Of a stretch of 64,000 bases of DNA, positions 37,184 through 47,200 are shown piece by piece (positions within the stretch are counted from its first letter, which is position 1; each line of letters begins with the position of its first letter). The stretch covers positions 186,001 through 250,000 of the forward strand of contig NZ_JAQTOD010000003.1 of NCBI RefSeq assembly GCF_028713515.1, given 5' to 3'. A program made the translations under genes and the position numbers. A model generated the notes under the pieces. That model searched no databases. It was not told where the DNA came from and worked only from the letters and a program-made list of their open reading frames with translations. The DNA comes from Sulfurimonas sp. GTDB taxonomy: Bacteria; Campylobacterota; Campylobacteria; Campylobacterales; Sulfurimonadaceae.

Positions 37184-37769
37184 ATGTGCCCTTTGAGGTG
37201 TAGTAATCTACGCCAAACTCAAAAATATCTTTTGTCTCTTTAAGCAGTGGCTGTATTTTATCTTTTGCTGAGAGGTTTAGCTCTTCTTTGCTTAGTATCC
37301 AATCTATATTTAAGCTCTCATCATCAAAAGCTATGCCTCTGTCGCACTCTGGATTGTAGTAGTTATCAACTTTATATGCAAAAATAGTATCATCTTCAAG
37401 CACCACAAATCCATGTGCAAATCCTCTTGGGATTAATACCTGTTTTTTATTTTCACCACTAAGTTCCACTGCTATATGTTGCCCAAATGTAGGACTTCCT
37501 CTGCGAATATCTACTGCCACATCCAAAACTCTTCCTTGAATTACGCGAACAAGTTTGGTTTGAGCATAAGGTGCAAGCTGGTAGTGAACCCCTCTTAAGA
37601 CACCGCGACTAGACTTGCTCTCGTTATCTTGACAAAAGTTGATTTTAAAACCTAAAAACTCTTCAAGCTTATCTGCTCTAAATGTCTCCATAAAGTAGCC
37701 CCTCTCATCACCGTGTATTTTTGGTTCAATGATGATTACATCAGGTATGGTAGCTCTTATAAAGTTCAT
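37176..37769 (-). CDS. rfbC: dTDP-4-dehydrorhamnose 3,5-epimerase RmlC
   Basis: Cupin-fold epimerase acting on dTDP-4-keto-6-deoxyglucose at C3 and C5. HGDERGYFMETFR, NFCQDNESKSSRGVLRGVHYQ, the DVAVDIRRGSPTFG core and IPRGFAHGFVVLEDD are all RmlC marks, with the catalytic histidine in LRGVHYQL. Length 197 residues is a little above the typical 180-190. It lies one base after rfbA. Confidence 0.95.
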   Translation of the reverse strand: MNFIRATIPDVIIIEPKIHGDERGYFMETFRADKLEEFLGFKINFCQDNESKSSRGVLRGVHYQLAPYAQTKLVRVIQGRVLDVAVDIRRGSPTFGQHIAVELSGENKKQVLIPRGFAHGFVVLEDDTIFAYKVDNYYNPECDRGIAFDDESLNIDWILSKEELNLSAKDKIQPLLKETKDIFEFGVDYYTSKGTCA

Positions 37770-37770
37770 A

Positions 37771-38661
37771 TTAGATCACTTTTCTTGGCTGATTTGCTCT
37801 TTGTATAAGATATTGTCCATATCCATTTTTACTTAGTGGTTGAGCTAACTCTAGAAGTTTTTCCCTTGAGATATACCCCATCTCATACGCTATCTCTTCA
37901 AGACAAGCGACTTTTAACCCTTGTCTTTGCTCTATAGTTTGTATAAATGTGCTCGCCGCCAGAAGTGACTCATGGGTTCCGGTATCCAACCATGCATATC
38001 CTCTTCCCATAAGTTTTACTCTTAGTCTGTTTTCATCTAGGTACTCTTGGTTTAGAGTTGTAATCTCTAGCTCACCCCTATCTGATGGTTTTACGAGTTT
38101 TGCTTTTTGTACAACATCTCTTGGGTAGAAATAAAGACCAATAACAGCATAATTACTTTTTGGCTTTTTTGGCTTTTCTTCTATGCTTATAACATTGTGT
38201 TTTTCATCAAACTCTGCAACACCATATCTCTCTGGGTCGGTTACATAATAACCAAACACCGTGGCTTTGTTTTCATCTTTTGCATTATGAATACTCTTTG
38301 TGAGCATCTCTGTAAGGCCATGCCCATAGAAAATATTGTCTCCTAAGACCAAACAAGCATCATCACCTGCTAAAAACTCTTCACCCAAAATAAAAGCTTG
38401 TGCAAGCCCATCGGGAGAAGGTTGAATAACATAAGAAAATTTCATACCGAGATCACTGCCATCACCCAAAAGTTCTTCAAATCGTGGCAAATCATGTGTG
38501 GTAGAGATGATAAGAACTTCAGTGATGCCCGCGAGCATCAAGACAGACAGAGGATAGTAGATCATAGGCTTGTCATAGATGGGCACAAGTTGTTTGCTCA
38601 CCCCTTTTGTGATTGGATAAAGCCTTGTTCCACTCCCGCCCGCTAGGATTATACCCTTCAT
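37771..38661 (-). CDS. rfbA: Glucose-1-phosphate thymidylyltransferase RmlA
   Basis: First enzyme of the dTDP-sugar branch, joining dTTP and glucose-1-phosphate. [20 protein letters not shown] and [17 protein letters not shown] at the N-terminus and [11 protein letters not shown] and [15 protein letters not shown] in the middle are diagnostic. Length 296 residues. AAGGA lies about eight bases before ATG. It is the first gene of the long minus-strand array, so its promoter probably lies within 38662-38876. Confidence 0.95.
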   Translation of the reverse strand: MKGIILAGGSGTRLYPITKGVSKQLVPIYDKPMIYYPLSVLMLAGITEVLIISTTHDLPRFEELLGDGSDLGMKFSYVIQPSPDGLAQAFILGEEFLAGDDACLVLGDNIFYGHGLTEMLTKSIHNAKDENKATVFGYYVTDPERYGVAEFDEKHNVISIEEKPKKPKSNYAVIGLYFYPRDVVQKAKLVKPSDRGELEITTLNQEYLDENRLRVKLMGRGYAWLDTGTHESLLAASTFIQTIEQRQGLKVACLEEIAYEMGYISREKLLELAQPLSKNGYGQYLIQRANQPRKVI

Positions 38662-38876
38662 TTATTTTTTCCTTTATATATGTTTATGGTTTGTTTCTCG
38701 GATTCTTTTTAATGATAACATTTTTTATCTTACACCAACTATATTGCGCTAATTTCGAAGTTGGTTCAATTGGATTGGTAACTGTGTTGTTTGTGGAGGA
38801 GGGGGGAATTATCGCAGGTTCATACCACCAAGGAGTCTAGCGTCTTAGTATCTCCATTGGTCTTTGATCTTATTTG
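38662..38876 (-). promoter_or_regulatory. Probable promoter region of the polysaccharide array, with hairpin and G6 run
   Basis: The 215-base gap between rfbA and the haemoglobin gene holds no open frame. Reading toward rfbA it contains TAAGAT and TATCAT hexamers at about 45-65 bases before the start, either of which may be a -10 element. A 9-bp stem with one bulge (ACCAAGGAG against CTCCATTGGT, about 38826-38861) and a six-G run on the plus strand (38801-38806) lie further out. No clear -35 or operator is seen. Confidence 0.4.
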
Positions 38877-39254
38877 CTAGATTCCTAAATTTCTCATGAA
38901 GTTACCGGCTATTAGAGTGCTTCTTTGTTTAAAAAAGTCAGCTATTTCCGGAGTATAGATGCTATCTTGGGTCTCATAAAATAGCCTTAGCCACCCCTGA
39001 AATGCTTCTCTTGAGATACCTTTTATATCTAGATGTGGGGCAAATGGGCTGCCTCTATAAGTGCTATCGCCCAGAGTGATGGAGGCCCAAAAATTTGTTA
39101 GTAGCTCTAAATGAGGGCGCCATCTATCGTTTTTCATATCGTCTCCTAATTTTTCAATAAAAAAGGGAGCAACGGTGTGGTCTTTTAATACTTTTGAGTA
39201 AAACAAGATTACCATTTTATTTAGATTATCTTTTGTAACTTCGCTGTTTAACAT
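38877..39254 (-). CDS. Group III truncated haemoglobin
   Basis: A 125-residue haem protein of the 2-on-2 globin fold, likely involved in NO or oxygen chemistry. FYSKVLKDHTVAPFF holds the B-helix tyrosine, RWRPHLELLTNFWASI the E-helix region, and GSPFAPHLDI the proximal histidine. FQGWLRLFYETQD contains the tryptophan common in group III (Campylobacter Ctb-like) members. It stands alone, between the polysaccharide array and aroC. Confidence 0.88.
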   Translation of the reverse strand: MLNSEVTKDNLNKMVILFYSKVLKDHTVAPFFIEKLGDDMKNDRWRPHLELLTNFWASITLGDSTYRGSPFAPHLDIKGISREAFQGWLRLFYETQDSIYTPEIADFFKQRSTLIAGNFMRNLGI

Positions 39255-39410
39255 ATTTTTTTTCTGCTTTCATCTTGGATGGTAAAGTACCTTTGGCACT
39301 TGTTTTATAATTGTATAAAACTCACCCCACTTGCAACATAAAAATATATCTTCACCGATGAAAAATCAGCCTAATTTTAAAGTTTCGCACCAATCGATAT
39401 CCTACCAACG

Positions 39411-40484
39411 CTATTTATAATATTTTACAACCGAATCCATCTTTGAGCCCATATTCAGCAGTAACATATCCGCTATCACTAACGCCATCATCGCCTCACA
39501 CACAACCGTTCCGCGAATCGCCACGCATGGATCATGCCTTCCTTTTAATGAAAAATCAACCTCTTCATTTTGTGCTGTAACGGTGTGTTGTTCTTTGAAG
39601 ATTGAAGGTGTTGGTTTAAAATAAATGCTCATAACTATCTCTTCACCGTTGCTGATTCCACCCAAAATACCACCAGCGTGATTACTTGCAAATCCGTCAG
39701 CTCTTATCTCATCGTTGTTTTGTGAACCATGAAGAGATGCACTTAGTATGCCATCGCCAATCTCAACTGCTTTTACTGCGTTTATGCCCATCATAGCTTC
39801 CGCTAAAACTCCATCTAGCTTGTAGTAAAGCGGCTGACCTAAACCTTTTGGCACACCTCTTGCAACTACTCTTGCAACTCCACCAACAGAGTCATGCTCA
39901 TTTTTCGCCTTTAGGATAGCATCTTTTTGATCCTCTTCTTTGTTTGCATCGAGTGCATAAATAATGCTTTTTTTTGCCACTTCATAATCAAAAGTTTCAG
40001 ATTTTATACCATCAACCTCACAAATGCCACTAAGCACTTCAATGTTTAACTCTTTTAACATCAGCTTCGCAACTGCTCCAGCAGCAACTCTCGCGGCAGT
40101 CTCTCTAGCAGAGCTTCTTCCTCCACCACGATAATCTCTTATGCCATATTTGTAAAAGTATGTAAAATCTGCGTGTCCTGGTCTAAAAATATCTTTGATG
40201 TTTGAGTAATCTTTTGACTTTTGGTTAGTGTTATAAATAACCATAGCTATCGGTGTTCCCGTACTTTTGCCCTCAAAAACCCCACTTAAAATCTCGACTA
40301 TATCGTCCTCTTTTCTTGCTGTTTCAAACTCACTTTTACCAGGTTTTCTACGATCTAGCTCACTCTGAATAAATGCCTCATCAATGCCAAGTCCTGCAGG
40401 AACACCATCAAGCAGACACCCAATCGCCACTCCATGAGACTCCCCAAATGTACTAAATTTTAATTTCTGTCCAAAACTATTCAC
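39411..40484 (-). CDS. aroC: Chorismate synthase AroC
   Basis: FMN-dependent last enzyme of the shikimate pathway, converting EPSP to chorismate. The N-terminus has [22 protein letters not shown], followed by [17 protein letters not shown] and [51 protein letters not shown] closes the family core. Length 357 residues. The start overlaps the rnc stop as ATGA, forming a small operon with rnc and rnhA. Confidence 0.96.
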   Translation of the reverse strand: MNSFGQKLKFSTFGESHGVAIGCLLDGVPAGLGIDEAFIQSELDRRKPGKSEFETARKEDDIVEILSGVFEGKSTGTPIAMVIYNTNQKSKDYSNIKDIFRPGHADFTYFYKYGIRDYRGGGRSSARETAARVAAGAVAKLMLKELNIEVLSGICEVDGIKSETFDYEVAKKSIIYALDANKEEDQKDAILKAKNEHDSVGGVARVVARGVPKGLGQPLYYKLDGVLAEAMMGINAVKAVEIGDGILSASLHGSQNNDEIRADGFASNHAGGILGGISNGEEIVMSIYFKPTPSIFKEQHTVTAQNEEVDFSLKGRHDPCVAIRGTVVCEAMMALVIADMLLLNMGSKMDSVVKYYK

Positions 40485-41164
40485 TTTTTTTCTCCATTTA
40501 GCAGTCCAACTGCCATCTCAGCTGCTAGTTGTTGTGCGATTTTTTTACTTTTACCGATTGCTCTTGCATACTCTTTGTTCTCTATATGAACAGCAACTTC
40601 AAACTCTTTTTGATGGTCTGGTCCACGACTTGCAACCACTATGTACTCTGGAGTTTGTCCAAATCTAGCCTGTGTTAGCTCTTGAAGTGATGTCTTATAG
40701 TCGCTAAAGAGAGAGTCAAGTGAAATATCCTTATGATTTTTTTCTATCAATGCTATCGCTACTCTTTTGGCTTCATCTAAGCCAGCTTCAAGATAGATTG
40801 CACCTATTATTGCCTCAAAAGCGTTTGAGAGTAGGGATGATTTATCTCTGCCGCCATTGTTTTCTTCCGCGTTTGATAGGTAGATAAACTCACCCAAGTT
40901 GATAGATTTCGCTAGTTTTTCAAAACCATTTTCATTTACTAGTGATGCTCTGATTTTTGATAGATTACCCTCATCTGATTTATCAAATTTGTTATAAAGA
41001 TACTCTCCAACTATCAAATCCAAAACCGCATCGCCTAAAAATTCAAGTCGCTCATTATCGTAGGGCTGTTTGTTGCTTTTATGCGTCAGCGCTTCGGTAA
41101 TGAGCTTTTGGTTTTTAAACTTATAACCCAAAGCTATCTCTAGGTTTTCTATATTTTTATTCAC
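40481..41164 (-). CDS. rnc: Ribonuclease III
   Basis: Double-strand-specific endoribonuclease for rRNA and mRNA processing. The catalytic signature [14 protein letters not shown] spans 37-50 with E41 and D45. A second conserved acidic pair lies in [17 protein letters not shown]-terminal double-stranded RNA-binding domain starts near 150 ([19 protein letters not shown]). Length 227 residues. It follows rnhA by three bases and overlaps aroC. Confidence 0.96.
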   Translation of the reverse strand: MNKNIENLEIALGYKFKNQKLITEALTHKSNKQPYDNERLEFLGDAVLDLIVGEYLYNKFDKSDEGNLSKIRASLVNENGFEKLAKSINLGEFIYLSNAEENNGGRDKSSLLSNAFEAIIGAIYLEAGLDEAKRVAIALIEKNHKDISLDSLFSDYKTSLQELTQARFGQTPEYIVVASRGPDHQKEFEVAVHIENKEYARAIGKSKKIAQQLAAEMAVGLLNGEKK

Positions 41165-41167
41165 GCG

Positions 41168-41602
41168 CTACCCCCTATTTTCTTCTCTGATTCTCTCTGC
41201 TTGACTCTTTGCAAGAATATCACATCTCTCATTTTCAATATGTCCATCATGCCCTCTGACCCAGATAGCAGTTACTCTATGTATTTTTGAAACTGCTATA
41301 TATTCACTCCACAAATCTGGATTTTTGACTTTTTTAAAATCTCTTTTAATCCAGCCATCGAGCCACTCATTTATCCCTTTTACAACATAAGATGAATCAG
41401 ACACTACATCAACGATACACGGTTCTTTAAGAGCCCTTAGCCCCTCTATAACGCCCAAAAGTTCCATTCTATTGTTTGTTGTGTGTGCCTCTGCTCCACT
41501 TATCTCTCTCTCTTTATCTTCAAATCTTAGAATTACCCCATATCCACCTGGACCTGGATTACCAAGGGCGCTTCCATCACTGAAAAGAGTTATTTTCTTC
41601 AC
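41168..41602 (-). CDS. rnhA: Ribonuclease HI
   Basis: Degrades RNA of RNA-DNA hybrids. LFSDGSALGNPGPGGYG contains the first catalytic aspartate, HTTNNRMELLGVI the glutamate, and VSDSSYVVKGI the second aspartate (D9, E47, D69). GTG at 41602 is preferred over ATG 41614 because GGAG lies six bases before it and it gives the usual short N-terminus; about 144 residues. It overlaps the LapB-like gene by 26 bases. Confidence 0.93.
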   Translation of the reverse strand: MKKITLFSDGSALGNPGPGGYGVILRFEDKEREISGAEAHTTNNRMELLGVIEGLRALKEPCIVDVVSDSSYVVKGINEWLDGWIKRDFKKVKNPDLWSEYIAVSKIHRVTAIWVRGHDGHIENERCDILAKSQAERIREENRG

Positions 41603-42623
41603 TAAAATCTCCATAATAACTTTTTGCTAAACTAAACTCAACTCTCAAGCTATCTATTGCATGACAACTACTGCAACGATGAAATGCAAAAGGAGAAACC
41701 TGCTTACAACAATCACACAAATACTCAAAACTAAGTGTTGCGTTAACGCTTTTGTTAAGATTTATCAGTACATCAAATTCAAAAATAGAACTACTTTTCT
41801 CTGACTCTATATACCATTTTGCACTATAAAGTTCCCTCAAATAGCCACTACTCATAATTATATCAAGATTCAAATCTTTTTTATCACAACCCCACAATAT
41901 ATCAAGCAGTAGCCCTGATTTAGATACATCAAGGTTTACCCATGCAGCTTTAGGGTTAACTCTAAATATATACTCAAAAATCATATAGGTTAGCTGATTG
42001 TCCTTTTTATATATTTCAAGTAGTTTCTCAACTTTTTGCTCCACAGAAAATTCTGTAGAGCTCAAAATTATCTTAGCATCAAGATATGCTCTTTGTATTT
42101 TTGTCTCTATCTGAAGCTCTTCTAAAGGCTCTAAAATTTCGATAGCAGCGCTATAATCTCTCATATGCTCATAAACTAATAGAAGATAGTTTAGGGCTTG
42201 CGGCGTTCGTGGATTATTCTGCAGTATCTCTAAAAATATTGTTTTTGAACGAACTAAAAAACCAGCTTTTAAATAAGTTTTCCCAAGCAAAAAGAGCGTA
42301 TCTCTGTAGTTATCTTTGTTGCCAACCTTTAACAGTTCACTATAAATCTCTATTGCTTTTTCATAATCACCATTTTTAATAAAAGAGTGAGCCAGAAGTA
42401 GCCAAGTTTTTTCTGATAACTCGCCCTTTGTGATTAAAACATATAGCTCCTCTTTAGAAACTGGTGTGTTAAACTGCTTTAAAAATCTATCTAAATGTTT
42501 GTAGTCTTCTCTTTTTTTATATCTGTTGAACCAGTATGAAAAGATTGCAATAACGAAAATAATAACAAAAAAGAGAATCGCACCAAAGAGTGGGTCTCTA
42601 AATTCTATAAAAAAAGTACTCAT
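41577..42623 (-). CDS. LapB-like tetratricopeptide membrane protein with C-terminal metal-binding tail
   Basis: A 348-residue protein with one N-terminal membrane helix (about 12-33) followed by TPR-like helices from about 45 to 210. The C-terminus has CDCCKQVSPFAFHRCSSCHA, a rubredoxin-like zinc or iron ligand set. That is the order found in LapB/YciM, which recruits FtsH to control lipopolysaccharide synthesis. Sequence similarity to LapB itself cannot be measured here. It overlaps rnhA. Confidence 0.65.
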   Translation of the reverse strand: MSTFFIEFRDPLFGAILFFVIIFVIAIFSYWFNRYKKREDYKHLDRFLKQFNTPVSKEELYVLITKGELSEKTWLLLAHSFIKNGDYEKAIEIYSELLKVGNKDNYRDTLFLLGKTYLKAGFLVRSKTIFLEILQNNPRTPQALNYLLLVYEHMRDYSAAIEILEPLEELQIETKIQRAYLDAKIILSSTEFSVEQKVEKLLEIYKKDNQLTYMIFEYIFRVNPKAAWVNLDVSKSGLLLDILWGCDKKDLNLDIIMSSGYLRELYSAKWYIESEKSSSIFEFDVLINLNKSVNATLSFEYLCDCCKQVSPFAFHRCSSCHAIDSLRVEFSLAKSYYGDFSEENNSFQ

Positions 42624-43090
42624 GATTGATACACTACAATTCCGTAATCATTTTTAAGATTGTAAAATGTGCAATTTATGCTAAATTCTAAATCTTTTAT
42701 TTTTCCAAGTTGAATTATTGAATTTTTATCAGTTTTTATTCCATTTTCGCTGAAAAATTTTTTTATATTTACAAACTTTACATCTTCAACAAACTTGTAC
42801 TCAAACTCTTTATATAGCTTCATTTTATCATAGGAAAAGATATGTTCGTTCACATGAAGTTGGTCTGATGCATATTTTATAGGTAGATGCCCAGATAAAT
42901 CTGTGAGTATATTTTCTACATATTTATATTTTTGTGGAAGGCTGTTTTTTTGCACAAAAAGATATTTATTATTTAGTTTTAGGTTTGGCGTATTTTTCCA
43001 ATATTTATATGTTGGATTTGATACACCGAGCCTTGAAGATACTTCGCGCCAGAGCCAAAAAGAGTTAAGCGTATTTGGCATGTATGACAT
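42620..43090 (-). CDS. Conserved hypothetical protein
   Basis: A 156-residue soluble protein without a recognised family. It is aromatic and lysine-rich (SFWLWREVSSRLGVSNPTYKY at the start) with no signal peptide or membrane segment. ATG 43090 is chosen over ATG 43108 because GGAG lies about eight bases upstream. It overlaps the LapB-like gene by four bases and shares its operon with rnhA, rnc and aroC. The function is unknown. Confidence 0.6.
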   Translation of the reverse strand: MSYMPNTLNSFWLWREVSSRLGVSNPTYKYWKNTPNLKLNNKYLFVQKNSLPQKYKYVENILTDLSGHLPIKYASDQLHVNEHIFSYDKMKLYKEFEYKFVEDVKFVNIKKFFSENGIKTDKNSIIQLGKIKDLEFSINCTFYNLKNDYGIVVYQS

Positions 43091-43122
43091 ATATTTAACT
43101 CCATCCACTTTTTCATATTATG

Positions 43123-43155
43123 CACTAAAGTGGGTGGTAAAAGTCCATTTTAGTG
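43123..43155 (-). other. Stem-loop between yeiH and the hypothetical gene
   Basis: An 11-bp stem (43123-43133 with 43145-43155, one G-U pair) around an 11-base loop. No U-run follows on the minus strand, so it is probably not a simple intrinsic terminator. It may slow or protect the transcript between the two genes. Confidence 0.35.
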
Positions 43156-43165
43156 GTAAAGATTC

Positions 43166-44212
43166 CTAAAATGTAGCAACAACCCACTTGGTTATAAAGT
43201 ATCCACCAACCATAAGCCAGATAAACATTGTGCCGGCCGTATAAATTGGAGTAAGTCCTAGACCTTTAAACTTAGCGAAAATTGTTCCCATTCCAAGTGC
43301 GGTCATTGCCATTGTTAGCAGAAATGTGTCTATTTCGTTTATTATTCCAACTATGTTCATTGGAACTAATCCAAGTGAGTTAAATCCTGCCATACCTATG
43401 AAATATACCGCAAACCATGGAATAACCAACTTAACACCACTAGCTTCACCGCCACTTTTCTTTGCACTAAAAGAGAGATATATGCCTAAAATAATTAGCA
43501 TCGGTGCAATCATAATAACTCTTGTCATTTTAACAATCACGGCCGAGTTAGCCATCTCTGGGCTTGAGCCTGGTATGGAAGCTGGAACTGCTACAACTTG
43601 AGCTACTTCGTGGATAGTTCCACCAACATATATGCCGAACTCTTTGGCGTTCATATCAAAAAAGCCCATATTGTAAAGTGCTGGATATAAAAACATCGCG
43701 ATTGTTCCAAATAGAACAACCATAGATACAGCGATGGCAGCTTTATACTCTTCTGCTTTTAAAACAGGTTCAGTTGCTAAAACTGCAGCCGCTCCACAAA
43801 CAGAAGCACCAGAAGCCATTAACATTGAAGTATCTCTGTCCATCTTAAAAAATCTTTGGCCAACCCAAGTTCCCAACACAAAAGTTGAAGCAAGCATTAT
43901 CAAAGATACTAAAAATCCGTCAATTCCAACCTCAGCAATCTGCTGAAATGTTATACGAAAACCGTAAAAAACTATGGCAAAACGAAGGATTTTTTTACCT
44001 GAAAATGTTATACCTGTGCTCCACTCTTTTGGAGTTTTGTGATGAAGAGTATTTGCATAAAAAATACCTAAAACTATACCGATAACAAGCGGTGAAATCC
44101 CAAGTGCCTTTATGGCTGGGATGTCGCCTATCATAGTAGCTGCTGCGGCAAAAATTGCCACGAAAATAACACCGTTCATGGTGCCTTTTCTGTTTTGTGC
44201 TGAAAATGGCAT
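43166..44212 (-). CDS. YeiH family putative anion exporter
   Basis: A 348-residue protein of the YeiH/UPF0324 family with about ten membrane segments. GVIFVAIFAAAATMIGDIPAIKALGISPLVIGIVLG near the start, ASGASVCGAAAVLATEPVLKAEE in the middle and GTIHEVAQVVAVPASIPGS are characteristic. Members are often labelled sulfate exporters on limited evidence; the substrate is not known. An extended -10 at 44252-44257 precedes it. Confidence 0.85.
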   Translation of the reverse strand: MPFSAQNRKGTMNGVIFVAIFAAAATMIGDIPAIKALGISPLVIGIVLGIFYANTLHHKTPKEWSTGITFSGKKILRFAIVFYGFRITFQQIAEVGIDGFLVSLIMLASTFVLGTWVGQRFFKMDRDTSMLMASGASVCGAAAVLATEPVLKAEEYKAAIAVSMVVLFGTIAMFLYPALYNMGFFDMNAKEFGIYVGGTIHEVAQVVAVPASIPGSSPEMANSAVIVKMTRVIMIAPMLIILGIYLSFSAKKSGGEASGVKLVIPWFAVYFIGMAGFNSLGLVPMNIVGIINEIDTFLLTMAMTALGMGTIFAKFKGLGLTPIYTAGTMFIWLMVGGYFITKWVVATF

Positions 44213-44251
44213 CTAAAAAGCCTTTATTGAAAATTTGTTTATAGGGGCAAA

Positions 44252-44257
44252 ATTATA
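44252..44257 (-). promoter_or_regulatory. Extended -10 promoter of yeiH
   Basis: TGGTATAAT on the minus strand is a textbook extended -10 (TGnTATAAT), about 40 bases before the yeiH ATG. No -35 is needed for this type. Confidence 0.6.
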
Positions 44258-44269
44258 CCAAAGATAAGG

Positions 44270-47200
44270 TTACTTAATCTCTATTTTAAGTTCTGTTTTT
44301 ACAAAATCCCCATCTTTTTCGTTAATCTCTTTAATCTCTTTTAATAAAACTCTATCTGCACTATTTCTCTTTGCTACAACGAGATAATCCCAAATAGTTT
44401 TTGCTCTTTTATTTGCCATGTTCCTCAGCTCATCAGATGATACTGCTTGTGTATTCAAGCACTTCTCAAAAAGTTCTTTTTGATATTCTGAAGCAACCGC
44501 ATCCTCTTTTACTCTTTTCTTAACACTCTCTTTTATGGCTTTTAGACTACTTTTTGACTCAGATGTCATAAGTATTTTTTCTAGTATCTCAGTAGTTGCA
44601 TGCTCTTGCTTGCTGATTTGTATAACTCTCTCTTTTAGCTTTTGGATTCTAAGTGCTCTTTTGTCTTTTTCATTGTCAAAACTAGCTTGAATTGTCAAAG
44701 AGATTTTTGGTTTTTTAATCAAAAGAGATGAGAGAGTGTCAAGCTTTTCTCTCTCTGATGGCAGTAACACTTCTCTTGCCGGTTCAAACTCTATATACTT
44801 TAACTTATCGCCGTCTATTCCCATAAGGGAACCTAGAAACTTAAATGGAGAAGTAACTGCTTTTACGATAAGATTTTTTAAAACGCTCAAAACAACGGTG
44901 CCGTACTTGAAATCAGGCGCATCAACATTGCCCTCTATTGGCATATCAATATCTATAACACCATCACTATCTTCAAGCAGAGCTATGGCAAAACCAAGTG
45001 GCAGTTTTGTAATGCTTTTATCTTCGATTGCATCGCCTAACTCAATCTTTTTTATAATTACACTATTTTTACTGAGAAGTTTTGAATCTTTAATCTTATA
45101 TTTCAGATCAAGAAAGAGTTTGCCTTTTGCTATTTTGTACCCCGCAAATTGTGCACTGTAGCCACTTGCAGAGCTTAAATTGATGTTTTTAAAGTTAAAA
45201 TCCAGATCCATAAATGATTTTGGATTCGCACTCTCTAGAGAACCTTTTAGTTTTGTTGAGCCATACTCATCAACCTCTCCATCTATATCAACTAGGCTTA
45301 TTTCGCCTTTGCTGTTTGAGATGGCATAGACGCTTCCGCTTAAGTCATGTATTGAAGTTTTAAAGTTGATTGGAAGCGAATAATCCGCAAAGTTGGCACT
45401 TCCGTTTGATACTTTAAGTTTTGCTAACTTAAATGCCATAGCATCTTTAGTGGCCTCTTTTGTCTCGTTTTTATCCTTTGAAGTCTGCTTTTTTTGGGCT
45501 TTTGGCTTCATAAGCTTCGAGAGGTTCATGCTCTTGTTTTTATCAATCACCGCGTCTACATAAAAAGAGTTTAGTGCTACTTCATCTATATAGAGAGAGT
45601 TTGGAGATGTTTTAAACGCAAATGATTTGACATCAGCCTTTGAAAAAGAGGCAACAGAGCTGTTGTCTCTACTGTCATGAAGGAAAAATTCATCCACACT
45701 AAGCGAACCATTAACGGTTGCATCTGGCTTTTGAGAGTTTTGTTTATACTCGGTCTTGACATTTAGATTTAAGTACCCATCGCTAATCTTTAAAAATGTA
45801 CTATCTTGCAGATATGGTGTTATCTCTTTAAGTGAGATTTTTTTGAACTCTGCCGTTCCTTTTTGCTCCAGTGGAGTATGTTTTAGCTCCCCTTTTGAGC
45901 TTATGTTTCCTGCGTTATTTACTCTAAGAGAGAGGTCGTACTTTAGCCAGCTGTTCTCTTTTGAAGAGATATTTTTTGCCCTTAAATCCATCTTATCGAG
46001 AGTTGTAGTCGGCGTACCTTTAACGCTCTCATCCATAAATGTTGTTTTTGCTGAATTTAACTCAAGCTCTTTTAGTGTTAAGTTGTACTTTTTATCATCT
46101 TTTTTAGCAGTTGCATCTTTTGGGTCGCTTGTTTGCTCTTTTGGCTCAATCAAACCAACAAAGCTCATGATAGAGTTTTTATCTTTTTTTGCAAACAGAT
46201 CAAGCCCATTTAGTGTTACTTTGCCTATTGTAACAGCTTTTGTTTGTGTATCTAGGTTGGTGCTATTAACTTCAAAGCGCTCAAAAGAGACAATTTTCTC
46301 ATCCCTATCTCTTCTTTTTAGCTCAAAATCACGCAGAGCTAAGTTTGCATTTTTTACAACCGCGCCTATCTTTGAATTTTCATCTTTTATAGACGCGTTA
46401 AAATCAAAATCCAGATAAGCTTTTTTTAGTGAAACAGCGTAAGTTTTAAGCTCTTTAGATGCCGCCTCGTCTATGTACGGCAAAAACTGCATCACATCAA
46501 GATTGCTACATTTTGTGTAGGAGTTAATCTCTAATTTTTTGTGAATCACATCTCCGCTTGAAGCACATTTTAGTGAATCATTCAGGGCAAAATCTAGGTT
46601 ATATGAGAATGGTTTTTCTCCAAGAAGAGTGAGATTTTTCATCTCAAGATTTAGCTCATTTAGTTTTGTGTTAACACCAGACACAATGCTTCTGTCCATG
46701 AAGTCAGCTTCTATTTTTTGCAGAGAAATTTTTCCTACATTAACGCTCCATAGGGCTTTTGTGCTGTTTTGTTCGCTTTGAGTACCATTCTCTTTTTTAT
46801 CTTGCTTAAACTTTAGATAGTTTAGCAAATCTATCTCTTTAGTCGCACTTTTTTCAACTTTAAGATTTAGAGAATCCACTAAAATAGAGTTTATCTGTAG
46901 ATTTTTTTTCAGAGGCAGAACCGTTACGCCAGCCACCTTAAACGATTTTAACCTGATAATATCCGCGCTTTTATCTTTTGGTTTAATCCTCAAATCATCC
47001 ACGCCAAGATATAAATCATCAAGTTTAGTGGAGTTTAAATCATCCAAATTTAGAAAAAACTTAGTTCTAAAATAGAGTTTTCCATCCGCTACCTCAACAG
47101 CTAGATTATCCTTAATATATTTCCAATCAGTAAAGAGTCTGCTTCCGCTGAGCGATAGATTACCCTCAACCACAAGAGGTTTAAATCCTCGGATATTGCT

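Noticed and set aside
43166..44212. YeiH as the sulfate exporter of the sulfation system
   Set aside because: The name of the family rests on weak evidence, the gene has its own promoter and is separated from the array by several housekeeping genes. A link is not supported by position.
45756..46418. Long open frame (220 codons) on the plus strand
   Set aside because: It lies wholly inside the DUF748 gene on the other strand and has low-complexity serine/phenylalanine content with no ribosome binding site or family match. It is a shadow frame.
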